Shown here: positions 9,431 through 18,967 of the stretch, piece after piece
How positions within the stretch are numbered: position 1 is the stretch's first letter
How the letters are laid out: every line of letters begins with the position of its first letter
Origin: an uncultured Pelagibacteraceae bacterium
GTDB taxonomy: Bacteria; Pseudomonadota; Alphaproteobacteria; Pelagibacterales; Pelagibacteraceae
Reading direction: 5' to 3'
Assembly: GCA_902557385.1 (NCBI GenBank)
Contig: CACDZF010000004.1
Coordinates: forward strand, 1 to 64,000
Length of the DNA stretch: 64,000 nucleotides
Made by a program: the position numbers and the translations under genes
The notes under the pieces: generated by a model
Databases searched by the model: none
The model's input: the letters and a program-made list of their open reading frames with translations, nothing else
What the model was told of the DNA's origin: nothing

Positions 9431-9847
9431 ATGGTTAAAATCTCTAAATCTTACGTGCCAAAATTAAATGAAAAGTATATGTGCGAAAAACACAAAGCCT
9501 ATTTCAAGAGAAAACTAACTGAATGGAAGTCTGATATTATAAAAACAAATAATGAAGCTTTATATAATGGCTCTCTTGATGATAATAGTGTTTCTGCCGA
9601 TATTGTTGATCAAGCAAGTTCATACACTGATAAAAATGTTGAGATGAAAGCAATTAATAGGCAAATTAAACTAATATCTAAAATTGATTCAGCGCTAAAA
9701 AAAATCAAAGATGGTACATACGGTTTTTGTGAAGAGACTGGAGAACCAATTGGTATTAAGAGATTAATCGCAAGACCAGTAGCAACGCTTTGTATTGCTG
9801 CACAAGAAAAACATGAGAAAAATGAAAAAGTTTATGCTGATAATTAA
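9431..9847 (+). CDS. dksA: DksA/TraR family RNA polymerase-binding transcription factor
   Basis: YGFCEETGEPIGIKRLIARPVATLCIAAQEKHEK. Confidence 0.92.
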   Translation: MVKISKSYVPKLNEKYMCEKHKAYFKRKLTEWKSDIIKTNNEALYNGSLDDNSVSADIVDQASSYTDKNVEMKAINRQIKLISKIDSALKKIKDGTYGFCEETGEPIGIKRLIARPVATLCIAAQEKHEKNEKVYADN

Positions 9848-10470
9848 GGTTTGGGAATAACTGCCCCACTTTTCATTAAATCATATCCTTTTGCTACAGC
9901 TTTACGCCCAGCTATTTCCAGATACCACCTAGTCAAATTTTTATAGTTATTAAGACCAATATCGTGCCATTCGTGTCTTGCAATCCACGGCCATGTTGCA
10001 ATATCTGCAATTGTATAATTTTCTCCAGCTAAAAATTTAGAATTTTCAAGTCTTTCGTTAAGGTCTTCATAAAGTTTTTTAGTAATATTAAAATATCTTT
10101 CTTCGGCAAACTTACTTTTACCAGGATTAAAATGATGAAATTGGTGATGTTGTCCAATTAACGGACCAATTAATCCCATTTGAGCCATCAGCCATTGATT
10201 AATTTTTATTCTATTATTTTTTTCATAAAATTTATTACTTTTTTCTCCTAAATAAATAAGTATTGCCCCTGACTCAAATATTGTTTCATTATTATGATGA
10301 TCAATAATTACAGGAATTTTGCTAAAGGGACTTATTTTTTTAAACTCTGGTTTAAATTGTTCACCTTTATATATATCAATATTTGTTAATTTATATTTGC
10401 AACCAATCTCTTCCAGCATAATTGAAATTTTTTTACCGTTTGGTGTATCTGCGGTAAAAAGTTCAATCAC
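9844..10470 (-). CDS. Glutathione S-transferase
   Basis: IELFTADTPNGKKISIMLEE, SPFSKIPVIID, FLAGENYTIADIATWPW. Confidence 0.9.
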   Translation of the reverse strand: MIELFTADTPNGKKISIMLEEIGCKYKLTNIDIYKGEQFKPEFKKISPFSKIPVIIDHHNNETIFESGAILIYLGEKSNKFYEKNNRIKINQWLMAQMGLIGPLIGQHHQFHHFNPGKSKFAEERYFNITKKLYEDLNERLENSKFLAGENYTIADIATWPWIARHEWHDIGLNNYKNLTRWYLEIAGRKAVAKGYDLMKSGAVIPKP

Positions 10471-11482
10471 TTTTAATTCCTAGTCTATTTTTAATAGTTT
10501 TCGATGAAGTGGTAAATTCAAAACGATATTTTTCATTAGGTTTTGCTAATTTAAAGCAGGCTCTAGCAGCTAATGCTCCCTCATGAAAACCTGATAAAAT
10601 TAATTTTAACTTTCCAGGATAATTGCAGATATCTCCTACTGCATAAATTCCTTTTTGATTTGTCTCAAATTTTTCAGTGTCGACATTTATTGTCTTTTTA
10701 TCAAGGTTAAGTCCCCAATTGGCTATTGGACCAAGCTGCATTATTAGGCCAAAAAAACCTAAAATAAAATCAGTTTTAAGATTTTTTACTTCTTTATTAT
10801 CATGCTCTATATCAATACTTTCAATATTTTCTGAACCTTTGACATTTTTTAATTGATACTTCGTATATAAATTTATCTTTCCTGCTTTTTTTAATTCATT
10901 CATCCTATTTACTGTTGATTGTGCACCTCTAAATTCATCTCTTCTGTGAATTAAATTTATTTTAGAATTTTTTGATAGCTCAACTGCCCAATCTAGTGCG
11001 CTATCTCCGCCCCCAAAAATTGATACAGTTTTATCTTTAAATATTGTTTTGTCTTTTATTGAATAAAAAATCGATTTTTCTTCAAACCTTTCACATTCTT
11101 TAAATACAAATTTTCTAGGTTCAAATGATCCGACTCCTCCAGCTATAATTATATTTGGAGTATTAAATAAAGTCCCTTTGTTAGTTTTTACTTCCCACTT
11201 ACCGTTGTTATTTTTTACTTCATCTACTCTTTCAGATAAATGAAACTTAATATTAAAAGGTTTTAATTGTTTAATTAAACTATTTGTTAATTCTTCACCT
11301 GTACATTCAGGTATTGCTGGAATATCATAAATTGGTTTATCGGGATAAAGTTCTATGCACTGACCACCAATTTTATCAAGATTGTCAACTACCTCACAAT
11401 CTAAACCAATTAATTTTAATTGATGGGCTGTAAAAAGTCCTGTAGGGCCCGCTCCAATAATTAATGCATCAGTTTTTATCAT
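10463..11482 (-). CDS. Ferredoxin--NADP(+) reductase, thioredoxin-reductase-like type
   Basis: DALIIGAGPTGLFTAHQLKLIGL, SIFGGGDSALDWAVEL, GIYAVGDICNYPGKLKLILSGFHEGALAA. Confidence 0.88.
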   Translation of the reverse strand: MIKTDALIIGAGPTGLFTAHQLKLIGLDCEVVDNLDKIGGQCIELYPDKPIYDIPAIPECTGEELTNSLIKQLKPFNIKFHLSERVDEVKNNNGKWEVKTNKGTLFNTPNIIIAGGVGSFEPRKFVFKECERFEEKSIFYSIKDKTIFKDKTVSIFGGGDSALDWAVELSKNSKINLIHRRDEFRGAQSTVNRMNELKKAGKINLYTKYQLKNVKGSENIESIDIEHDNKEVKNLKTDFILGFFGLIMQLGPIANWGLNLDKKTINVDTEKFETNQKGIYAVGDICNYPGKLKLILSGFHEGALAARACFKLAKPNEKYRFEFTTSSKTIKNRLGIKSD

Positions 11483-11805
11483 TACGTTTGTTTAGAAGGA
11501 AGTTGAACAATCAATCCATCCAATTCATCGGTGACTGTTAATTGACAACTAAGTCTACTAAATTTATTTGGCTCAAATGCCATATCTAACATATCTTCTT
11601 CTCCATCTTCTTTTTTTGGAAGCTTATCAAACCATTCTTCTTTGACGTAAACATGGCAGGTAGCACATGCCATAGAGCCTCCACAATCAGCATCAATACC
11701 AGGTATATTATTTTGTATCGCACCTTCCATTACAGTCAATCCATTTTGCACATTTATGCTATGTGACTTACCAGAATGCTCAATATAGACTATTTTTGTC
11801 ATCAA
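11482..11805 (-). CDS. 2Fe-2S ferredoxin
   Basis: [19 protein letters not shown] ... LSCQLTV. Confidence 0.93.
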   Translation of the reverse strand: MMTKIVYIEHSGKSHSINVQNGLTVMEGAIQNNIPGIDADCGGSMACATCHVYVKEEWFDKLPKKEDGEEDMLDMAFEPNKFSRLSCQLTVTDELDGLIVQLPSKQT

Positions 11806-11820
11806 GATTTTTATATAGGC

Positions 11821-11857
11821 AAAAAAAAATAGGGCAAGTAGTTAAACTTGCCCTATT
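11821..11857 (-). terminator. Intrinsic terminator downstream of proteorhodopsin
   Basis: 11-bp perfect stem AATAGGGCAAG/CTTGCCCTATT, 8-nt loop, A-run on + strand = U-run on minus transcript. Confidence 0.85.
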
Positions 11858-11880
11858 AATTATTTTTCTACTCTGAAGTA

Positions 11881-12648
11881 TTAAGCTCTTCTTCCAGAGT
11901 TTGCAACAGCGCAAGACCAAATAATAACACCGAAAGCGATCTTATTAACAAAGTCTGCTAAGTTATAAATCACGTTAAGTGAGTTAGCGTCAATTCCACC
12001 TGTTAGGTAACCGAAAACGTAACCTAATGGGTAAATTGCCCAACCAACTGTAACGATCATTCTTAAAGCGCCAAATGCTGTAACAAGTGCTTTGTTTCCA
12101 GATTTAGAAACAGCTTTACCTGCTTCACCTGAAAAGATTTCATATAGAATATAAATCCATCCAGCCATACCGATAATGAAACCAAGCATTGCATTGATGA
12201 ATCCAGCTTCTCCTAGATATCCACCTATTAACATCACTAAAGAACCAATAAAGATTCTCCAGAATATGCCGCTATCAACTTTTCTTACTGCTGAAAGAAT
12301 TAAGTAAAATTCTATTAGCTGTAAAGGTACAGTAATTAACCAGTCAATGTATCTGTAAACAGTTGGTGAATCTCCCGTCTCAACCCAAACTGCTCTCATG
12401 TACATGTAATGGATAAATGCAATACCAGTTACTAATCCAGCTACGTTTACTGATTTTCTCCACTGAGTAGCCACATTGGCTTGCTCCATAAAGAAAAACG
12501 CTGTAGCTGCTAACATACCCATAGATATTAGCCAGAATGAAATACCTACAAAATCATCCGTAGCTAAAAAGGTAGTTGCTGCATTAGCCGCTGTAGATGC
12601 TCCAACTAGAGCAAACAAAGCTATTGCTAACGTTTTTAATGTCTTCAT
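11881..12648 (-). CDS. Proteorhodopsin, predicted blue-absorbing
   Basis: RYIDWLITVPLQLIEFYLILSAV (acceptor Asp, tuning Gln, donor Glu), IAFIHYMYMRAVW, retinal Lys in NLADFVNKIAFG. Confidence 0.97.
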   Translation of the reverse strand: MKTLKTLAIALFALVGASTAANAATTFLATDDFVGISFWLISMGMLAATAFFFMEQANVATQWRKSVNVAGLVTGIAFIHYMYMRAVWVETGDSPTVYRYIDWLITVPLQLIEFYLILSAVRKVDSGIFWRIFIGSLVMLIGGYLGEAGFINAMLGFIIGMAGWIYILYEIFSGEAGKAVSKSGNKALVTAFGALRMIVTVGWAIYPLGYVFGYLTGGIDANSLNVIYNLADFVNKIAFGVIIWSCAVANSGRRA

Positions 12649-12864
12649 AAAAAACTCCCTCGTTAGTTAGTTTTTATTAGTTTAAATTTAAACTACGACT
12701 TCAACCTTTATAGTTAAAGTCAAAGTTGAGATTAATTATCAAATATAAATAGTTAATAGAAGCCTTTTTTATGGCTATTTTGTATTGATTTTACTAGCTT
12801 TTTAAAATTAAATACAATTTTATAGCTAATAAACGAATAAAATACCAAGAGAGAATCAATAACA

Positions 12865-14760
12865 ATGCCTTCATCTTTTAAGCATATTTATGACCAATCT
12901 ATAAACAAACCAGAAGAATTCTGGCAAAATGTATCTGAGGATATTTTTTGGTTTAAAAAACCAAGCCAAATATTGAATAAAGATAAGCCACCATTTTACA
13001 AATGGTTCTGTGATGGAGTTACTAATACTTGTTATAATGCTCTAGATATTCACATTGATCAAGGAAGAGGAGAAAGAATTGCACTTATATATGATAGCCC
13101 TATCACTGGGAATAAAAAAAAGTTCACCTATAAAGATCTTAGGGGAAAAGTTTCTAAGTTTGCAGGAGCCCTAAAGAATCAAGGTGTTAATAAAGGAGAC
13201 AGAGTTATAATCTATATGCCAATGATACCTGAAGCGGTGATTGCTATGCTTGCCTGTGGAAGAATTGGGGCTATTCATTCAGTTGTTTTTGGTGGATTTG
13301 CCTCTAATGAGTTAGCAAGTCGTATAGACGACAGTAAATCAAAACTATTAGTTACGGCTTCTTGTGGATTTGAACCAGGTAGAACTGTTGAATATAAGCC
13401 TTTGGTAGATGAAGCTTTAAAACTTGCTTCTCATAAACCAGAAAAAATTATTCTTTATCAAAGAGAGGGTCATGAGGTAAAGCTTAATGCTCCAAAAGAG
13501 ATTAGCTGGCAAGATTCATTAGCTAATGCTCAAGATGTAGACTGTGTTGAAATGAATTCAAATGACTTTGCATATATTTTATATACATCTGGTACTACAG
13601 GAATACCCAAGGGAATAGTAAGAGACATAGGTGGTCACATAGTTGCTCTTAAGTGGACTATGAAAAATATTTATAACATTGATAAAGATGACATTTGGTG
13701 GTCTGCAAGTGATATAGGTTGGATAGTTGGTCACTCATATATTGTTTACGCTCCATTATTTAAGGGATGCACCACTGTTCTATTTGAAGGTAAGCCAGTA
13801 GGAACCCCTGATGCAGGAGCTTTTTGGAAAATAATTTCTGACTACAAAGTCAAATCATTATTTACTGCACCTACAGCTTTCAGGGCAATTAAAAAAGAGG
13901 ATCCTGAGGGAAAATTTTTTTCAAAGTATGATCTTAGTTCGTTTGAGTCATTATTTCTTGCAGGTGAAAGAGCAGACCCCGATACTATTAAGTGGGCAGA
14001 AACACTTTTAAAAGTTCCAGTTATAGATCACTGGTGGCAGACAGAAACTAGTTGGGCAATAAGCTCGAACTGTACGGGAATAGAAATGCAAAAAACAAAA
14101 TACGGTTCGGCTTGTAAAGCAGTTCCCGGTTATGATGTAAAAATTCTTAAAAGTGATCATTCGGTCGCCAAACCAAATGAGATGGGCGATATAGTTGTAA
14201 AACTTCCTTTGCCTCCAGGAACATTTCCTACTTTGTGGAATGCTGATGAAAGATATGAAAAAACTTATATGACAAATTATGAAGGTTATTATCAAACTTA
14301 TGATGCAGGACATATTGATGAAGATGGATATATCTGGATCATGTCTAGAACTGATGACATTATAAACGTAGCAGGTCATAGATTATCAACTGGAGCAATT
14401 GAAGAAGTTTTATCAGAGCATCAATCTGTTGCTGAATGTGCAGTGTTAGGAATTGCAGATAAATTAAAAGGTCAATTACCCATTGGATTAGTTGTCTTAA
14501 AAGCAGGTGTTAAGAAAGATAATGAGCTAATATCTAAAGAATGTATTCAAATGGTTAGAGATAAAATTGGACCTGTTGCAGCATTTAAAATTGTAATTGT
14601 AATAAAAAGATTACCTAAAACAAGATCAGGTAAAATTTTAAGAGGAACAATAAGAAAAATAGCGGATAAAGAGGATTACAAAATGCCTGCTACAATTGAT
14701 GATCCTGCAATATTAAAAGAGATAGAAGAAGATCTTAGAAAAAATAACATTTTAAAATAG
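12865..14760 (+). CDS. prpE: Propionyl-CoA (or acetyl-CoA) synthetase
   Basis: YTSGTTGIPKGIVRDIGGH, GWIVGHSYIVYAPL, DHWWQTETSWAI, KTRSGKILRGTIRKIAD. Confidence 0.85.
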   Translation: MPSSFKHIYDQSINKPEEFWQNVSEDIFWFKKPSQILNKDKPPFYKWFCDGVTNTCYNALDIHIDQGRGERIALIYDSPITGNKKKFTYKDLRGKVSKFAGALKNQGVNKGDRVIIYMPMIPEAVIAMLACGRIGAIHSVVFGGFASNELASRIDDSKSKLLVTASCGFEPGRTVEYKPLVDEALKLASHKPEKIILYQREGHEVKLNAPKEISWQDSLANAQDVDCVEMNSNDFAYILYTSGTTGIPKGIVRDIGGHIVALKWTMKNIYNIDKDDIWWSASDIGWIVGHSYIVYAPLFKGCTTVLFEGKPVGTPDAGAFWKIISDYKVKSLFTAPTAFRAIKKEDPEGKFFSKYDLSSFESLFLAGERADPDTIKWAETLLKVPVIDHWWQTETSWAISSNCTGIEMQKTKYGSACKAVPGYDVKILKSDHSVAKPNEMGDIVVKLPLPPGTFPTLWNADERYEKTYMTNYEGYYQTYDAGHIDEDGYIWIMSRTDDIINVAGHRLSTGAIEEVLSEHQSVAECAVLGIADKLKGQLPIGLVVLKAGVKKDNELISKECIQMVRDKIGPVAAFKIVIVIKRLPKTRSGKILRGTIRKIADKEDYKMPATIDDPAILKEIEEDLRKNNILK

Positions 14761-16059
14761 CATTGGTTTACCAGACGGTTGTCCTAATAATTTACCATTT
14801 TTCATTTTAATTTCACCATTAACAATCGTTGTAACAGGCGTACCTTTAAATTTATTTCCATTAAAAGGTGACCAGCCGCATTTGCTTTGAATATTTTCAT
14901 TTTTAATTTCTATAACTTTTTTTAAATCTATTATTGTAAAATCAGCATCAAAATTTTTTTTAATGTATCCTTTATTTTTAATTCCAAAAATTTTAACAGG
15001 GTTTTCGCATAAAAATTTTACTAATTGGTCAAGTTTTAACTTTCCATCATTAATATGATTAAGCATCACTGGTAGTAAAGTTTGAACACCTGGCATGCCT
15101 GATGGGGAATTAGGGTACTCTTTATCCTTATTTGCTTTTAAGTGTGGAGCATGATCTGATCCAATAGTATCATTATAATTATTTCTAACTGCGTACCATA
15201 ATCGATCATAATGAGATTTATCTCTGATGGGCGGATTCATTTGTGCGTAAGTTCCAAGTTTTTGATAACAGTCTGGTGAATATATTGTTAAATGTTGAGG
15301 AGTAATTTCAAAAGTAATATTTCCTTTATTCTGAGATAAAAAATCCACCTCTTCTTTGGTTGTCACATGGAGTATATGCGCTTTTTTATTTAGACGTTTT
15401 GCAATTTTAACTATTCTTCTTGTTGAAGACATCGCAGACTCTACATTTCGCCAAATTGGATGGCTAAGAACATTTCCATTTTCTCTTAATTTTTTTCTCT
15501 GATTAAGAATATCTTCATCCTCAGAATGTACAGCAACTACTTTAGATGTATGCTCAAAAACTTTTTCTATATCTTCTTCCTTGTGCACAAGTAAATTACC
15601 AGTTGATGATCCTGCAAATAATTTTACTCCACAACATCCTTCTAAATTTTTAAGTTTTGATAACTCAGACTGATTAGTGGGAGTTGCACCAAAATAGAAG
15701 GCATAATTACAAAACATTCTATCTTTTGCTAAATTTAATTTTTTTTTGAACTCCTCCTCATTTGCAGTTGGTGGATTCGTATTTGGCATTTCAAACACAC
15801 CTGTTATTCCTCCTGCTACTGCAGCTTTACTTCCACTATTAAGATCTTCTGTGTCTGTAGAGCCTGGTTCTCTAAAATGTACTTGGGTATCAATACATCC
15901 TGGTAAAACAATTAGTTCGTTTGCATCCAAAGTATCTTTTGATGATTCTTTAATAGAGTCTTCTATTTGCGCAATTTTTCCATCTGCTATTCCAATTTCT
16001 TTTTTTTTGAGTTTTCCATCGATAAAACAATCACCGTTTTTAATTATAAGATCTAACAT
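14752..16059 (-). CDS. pyrC: Dihydroorotase
   Basis: LPGCIDTQVHFREPGSTDTEDLNSGSKAAVAGGITGVFEMPNT, GSDHAPH. Confidence 0.92.
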   Translation of the reverse strand: MLDLIIKNGDCFIDGKLKKKEIGIADGKIAQIEDSIKESSKDTLDANELIVLPGCIDTQVHFREPGSTDTEDLNSGSKAAVAGGITGVFEMPNTNPPTANEEEFKKKLNLAKDRMFCNYAFYFGATPTNQSELSKLKNLEGCCGVKLFAGSSTGNLLVHKEEDIEKVFEHTSKVVAVHSEDEDILNQRKKLRENGNVLSHPIWRNVESAMSSTRRIVKIAKRLNKKAHILHVTTKEEVDFLSQNKGNITFEITPQHLTIYSPDCYQKLGTYAQMNPPIRDKSHYDRLWYAVRNNYNDTIGSDHAPHLKANKDKEYPNSPSGMPGVQTLLPVMLNHINDGKLKLDQLVKFLCENPVKIFGIKNKGYIKKNFDADFTIIDLKKVIEIKNENIQSKCGWSPFNGNKFKGTPVTTIVNGEIKMKNGKLLGQPSGKPMLF

Positions 16060-16102
16060 TTTTAAAAAAAGTTATTATATTATAAAGTAAGGATAATCAA
16101 TT

Positions 16103-16990
16103 ATGAATAATGATAATATTTATACATTAGAAGATAGAGGAATAATTTATATTCACGGAGAAGACGTTTTAGAATATCTACAAAATATAATTACTAACGA
16201 TATTACTAAAGTAACAGATAGTATGAGTTGCTTTGCTTCTTTGCTCACACCTCAGGGTAAATATCTTTTTGATTTTATAATTGTAAAACATAAAAAAGGC
16301 TATTTGTTTGATTGTGAAAGAAAACAAATAGACCAACTTTATAAACAACTACAGCTTTATAAATTGAGATCTAAAGTAGAAATTTTAAACCTAAGTAATG
16401 AGTTTGTAGTGGCTGCAATAAGTAAGGAAAAGTTTTTATCTTTTAAAAATATTAAAGAAGAAAGTGGTTTTACAATAAAATATAGAGAAGACCCAATAGT
16501 TTTAGATCCAAGAAATAAAGAGTTGGGAGGAAGACTTATAATTAATTTAGAAAAGCTTTATCTTTCAATCAAAAAATTAGAGCTAAGTCCTGCCGCTAGC
16601 AAAGATTACTATGATTTCAGTTTTAGATTGGGTGTTTCACAAATAAATACTGATAAATTACAAAACAAACTTTTTGGAATTGAGTGTAATTTTGAAGAAC
16701 TAAATGGGATAGATTTTAAAAAAGGTTGTTATGTGGGACAAGAAAATACGGCAAGAATTAAACTAAAAAATAAACTTTCAAAGAAATTATTACCAATAAA
16801 AGTTCTAGATGGAGTAATAAAAATTGACGACCAAGTATCAATTAACAAAAAAGATCTGGGTAAGATATTAATTAGCGAAAAATATCCTTTTGGACTGATT
16901 AAATTTAAAGATGAAAATTTTGATTTTGATAAAAAATTAAACTGTGGTTCTGCATTAATAAAGGTTTTAAAACCAGAATGGTTAAAATAA
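16103..16990 (+). CDS. ygfZ: YgfZ/GcvT-like folate-binding iron-sulfur cluster maturation protein
   Basis: GIIYIHGEDVLEYLQNIITNDI, LTPQGKYLFDF, FKKGCYVGQENTARIK. Confidence 0.88.
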   Translation: MNNDNIYTLEDRGIIYIHGEDVLEYLQNIITNDITKVTDSMSCFASLLTPQGKYLFDFIIVKHKKGYLFDCERKQIDQLYKQLQLYKLRSKVEILNLSNEFVVAAISKEKFLSFKNIKEESGFTIKYREDPIVLDPRNKELGGRLIINLEKLYLSIKKLELSPAASKDYYDFSFRLGVSQINTDKLQNKLFGIECNFEELNGIDFKKGCYVGQENTARIKLKNKLSKKLLPIKVLDGVIKIDDQVSINKKDLGKILISEKYPFGLIKFKDENFDFDKKLNCGSALIKVLKPEWLK

Positions 16991-16998
16991 ATTAGAAA

Positions 16999-17084
16999 TG
17001 GTGCGGCCAGAGAGACTCGAACTCTCATGGGCTAGGCCCACACGGCCCTCAACCGTGCCTGTCTACCAATTTCAGCATGGCCGC
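16999..17084 (-). tRNA. tRNA-Leu(GAG)
   Basis: GCGGCCATGCTGAAATTGGTAGACAGGCACGGTTGAGGGCCGTG...GAGAGTTCGAGTCTCTCTGGCCGCACCA; class II variable arm, encoded CCA. Confidence 0.95.
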
Positions 17085-17138
17085 TCATGCGTCAGAATAA
17101 TTGAATGACATTTATGTTGCAAGTTGATAGATTTAAAT

Positions 17139-18128
17139 ATGGAGTTTACTGCTGAAATAAGAAAAGCAACAGAACCAATTTATCAAAAAATTTCAAAGGC
17201 TGTTCCTGAGATTGAATGGTCAAGTCATGCCCCTTATATTTATGCAATCAATAAATTAAAAAAAGAGAAGAACGCAGTTATACTTGCTCACAATTATCAA
17301 ACTCCAGAAATATATCATGGGATATCAGATTTTTCAGCTGACTCACTTGCTTTAGCTGTTGAAGCAGCAAAAACAAAAGCAGATATTATTGTTATGTGTG
17401 GTGTCCACTTCATGGCGGAAACTGCAAAGCTTATGAGTCCAAATAAAAAAGTTTTACTTCCAGATATGAGTGCAGGTTGCTCATTGTCGTCCTCTATTAC
17501 AGGTGAAGATGTAAGAAATTTGAAAAAAAAATATCCAGGTGTGCCTGTTGTGTCTTATGTTAACACTTCAGCAGATGTAAAATCTGAGACTGATGTTTGT
17601 TGTACTTCAGCAAATGCTGTTAAAATAGTAAATTCACTTGGTGTTAAAAAAGTAATTTTTTTACCCGATGACTACTTGGCAAAATATGTAGCTTCTCAAA
17701 CAGATGTTGAAATAATATCTTGGAAAGGAACATGTGAAGTGCATGAACAATTTAACGATCAAGAAATAAATGAAATTAGAAAAAATAATCCTGGAATTAA
17801 AGTAATAGCACATCCCGAGTGTCCTCCTGATGTTATAAATGCAAGTGATTTTACTGGATCCACTAGTGGAATGATAAAATATGTAAAAGATAATCAGCCA
17901 GAAAAAGTTATGATGGTTACGGAGTGTTCTATGAGCGACAATGTCCAAGTTGATAACCCAAATGTTAAATTTATAAGACCATGCAACTTATGTCCTCATA
18001 TGAAAAAAATTACTCTACCAAAAATTTTAGACTGCCTACAAAATGAAACTAACGAAATTTTAATGAATGAAGTAACTATTGAGAAAGCAAGAAAATCAGT
18101 AGAAAGAATGACAAAAATAGGCAGATAA
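17139..18128 (+). CDS. nadA: Quinolinate synthase
   Basis: AVILAHNYQTPEIYHGISDFSADSLALA, CGVHFMAETAKLMSPNKKVLLPDMSAGCSLSSSI; ATG at 17139 preferred to upstream TTG 17124. Confidence 0.93.
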   Translation: MEFTAEIRKATEPIYQKISKAVPEIEWSSHAPYIYAINKLKKEKNAVILAHNYQTPEIYHGISDFSADSLALAVEAAKTKADIIVMCGVHFMAETAKLMSPNKKVLLPDMSAGCSLSSSITGEDVRNLKKKYPGVPVVSYVNTSADVKSETDVCCTSANAVKIVNSLGVKKVIFLPDDYLAKYVASQTDVEIISWKGTCEVHEQFNDQEINEIRKNNPGIKVIAHPECPPDVINASDFTGSTSGMIKYVKDNQPEKVMMVTECSMSDNVQVDNPNVKFIRPCNLCPHMKKITLPKILDCLQNETNEILMNEVTIEKARKSVERMTKIGR

Positions 18129-18133
18129 AGTCT

Positions 18134-18967
18134 GTGTCAAAAATAAATCTAAGTAAAAATTTTATACGAGGCATTTGCAAATCAGCTTTAAATGAAGATC
18201 TTTATCCTTCAGGAGATATTTCTTCAAATCTTTTAAAAAATAATGTTAAAAAAAAGGTAAAATTAATTTCTAATCAATCAGGAATAATAGGTGGATTAGA
18301 TTTTGCTAAACAAACATTTAAATTAATAGATAAAAAAATCAGAATTAATTTAAAAAAAAAAGAAGGATCTAAAATTAAAAAAGGTGATCTAATTGCTACA
18401 ATAGAGGGTAATATAAAACATATATTGACCGGAGAAAGAATTGTATTAAATTTCTTATCTCACATATCAGGGATTGCTACCACAACTAATCGCTTTGTAA
18501 AAAAAGTAGGAAAAAAAAGTAAAATTTGTTGTACAAGGAAAACAATACCAAATCTAAGATTAATTCAAAAATATGCTGTAAAATTAGGAGGTGGAATTAA
18601 TCACAGATTTAATTTAAGTGACGAATATTTGATAAAAGATAACCATGTTGCAAGCGCAGATATAAAAAAATTAATTAAATTAGCTATAAAGAAAAAAAAG
18701 GGTAAAAAAATTACAGTTGAAATAGATAATCTTAGTCAATTAAAAAAGGTAATTGGTTTAAAATTTGACCGAGTATTATTTGATAACATGAGTCCTAAAA
18801 TTTTAAGAAAAAGTGTAAAGCTATCAAAAAAATTTTATGAAACAGAAGCCTCAGGAGGTATTACATTAAAAAATGTAAAAAAAATTGCTAGCACAGGTGT
18901 TAAAAGAATTTCCATTGGATCTCTAACGCATTCTTTTAATTCTATAGATTTAAAATTAGAAATTTAA
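18134..18967 (+). CDS. nadC: Nicotinate-nucleotide pyrophosphorylase (carboxylating)
   Basis: LNFLSHISGIATTTNRFV, CTRKTIPNLRLIQKYAVKLGGGINHR; GTG start. Confidence 0.92.
   Translation: MSKINLSKNFIRGICKSALNEDLYPSGDISSNLLKNNVKKKVKLISNQSGIIGGLDFAKQTFKLIDKKIRINLKKKEGSKIKKGDLIATIEGNIKHILTGERIVLNFLSHISGIATTTNRFVKKVGKKSKICCTRKTIPNLRLIQKYAVKLGGGINHRFNLSDEYLIKDNHVASADIKKLIKLAIKKKKGKKITVEIDNLSQLKKVIGLKFDRVLFDNMSPKILRKSVKLSKKFYETEASGGITLKNVKKIASTGVKRISIGSLTHSFNSIDLKLEI

Noticed and set aside
12762-12777. AGCC-TTTTTTAT-GGCT mini-hairpin in the proteorhodopsin/prpE gap
   Set aside because: Only 4 bp stem; likely chance in AT-rich DNA.
14008-14379. 123-aa minus-strand ORF in prpE
   Set aside because: Antisense shadow of a conserved acyl-CoA synthetase.
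16729-17028. 99-aa minus-strand ORF starting in tRNA-Leu (MRVRVSLAAPF...)
   Set aside because: Its N-terminus is the translated tRNA 3' end and the rest is antisense to ygfZ.
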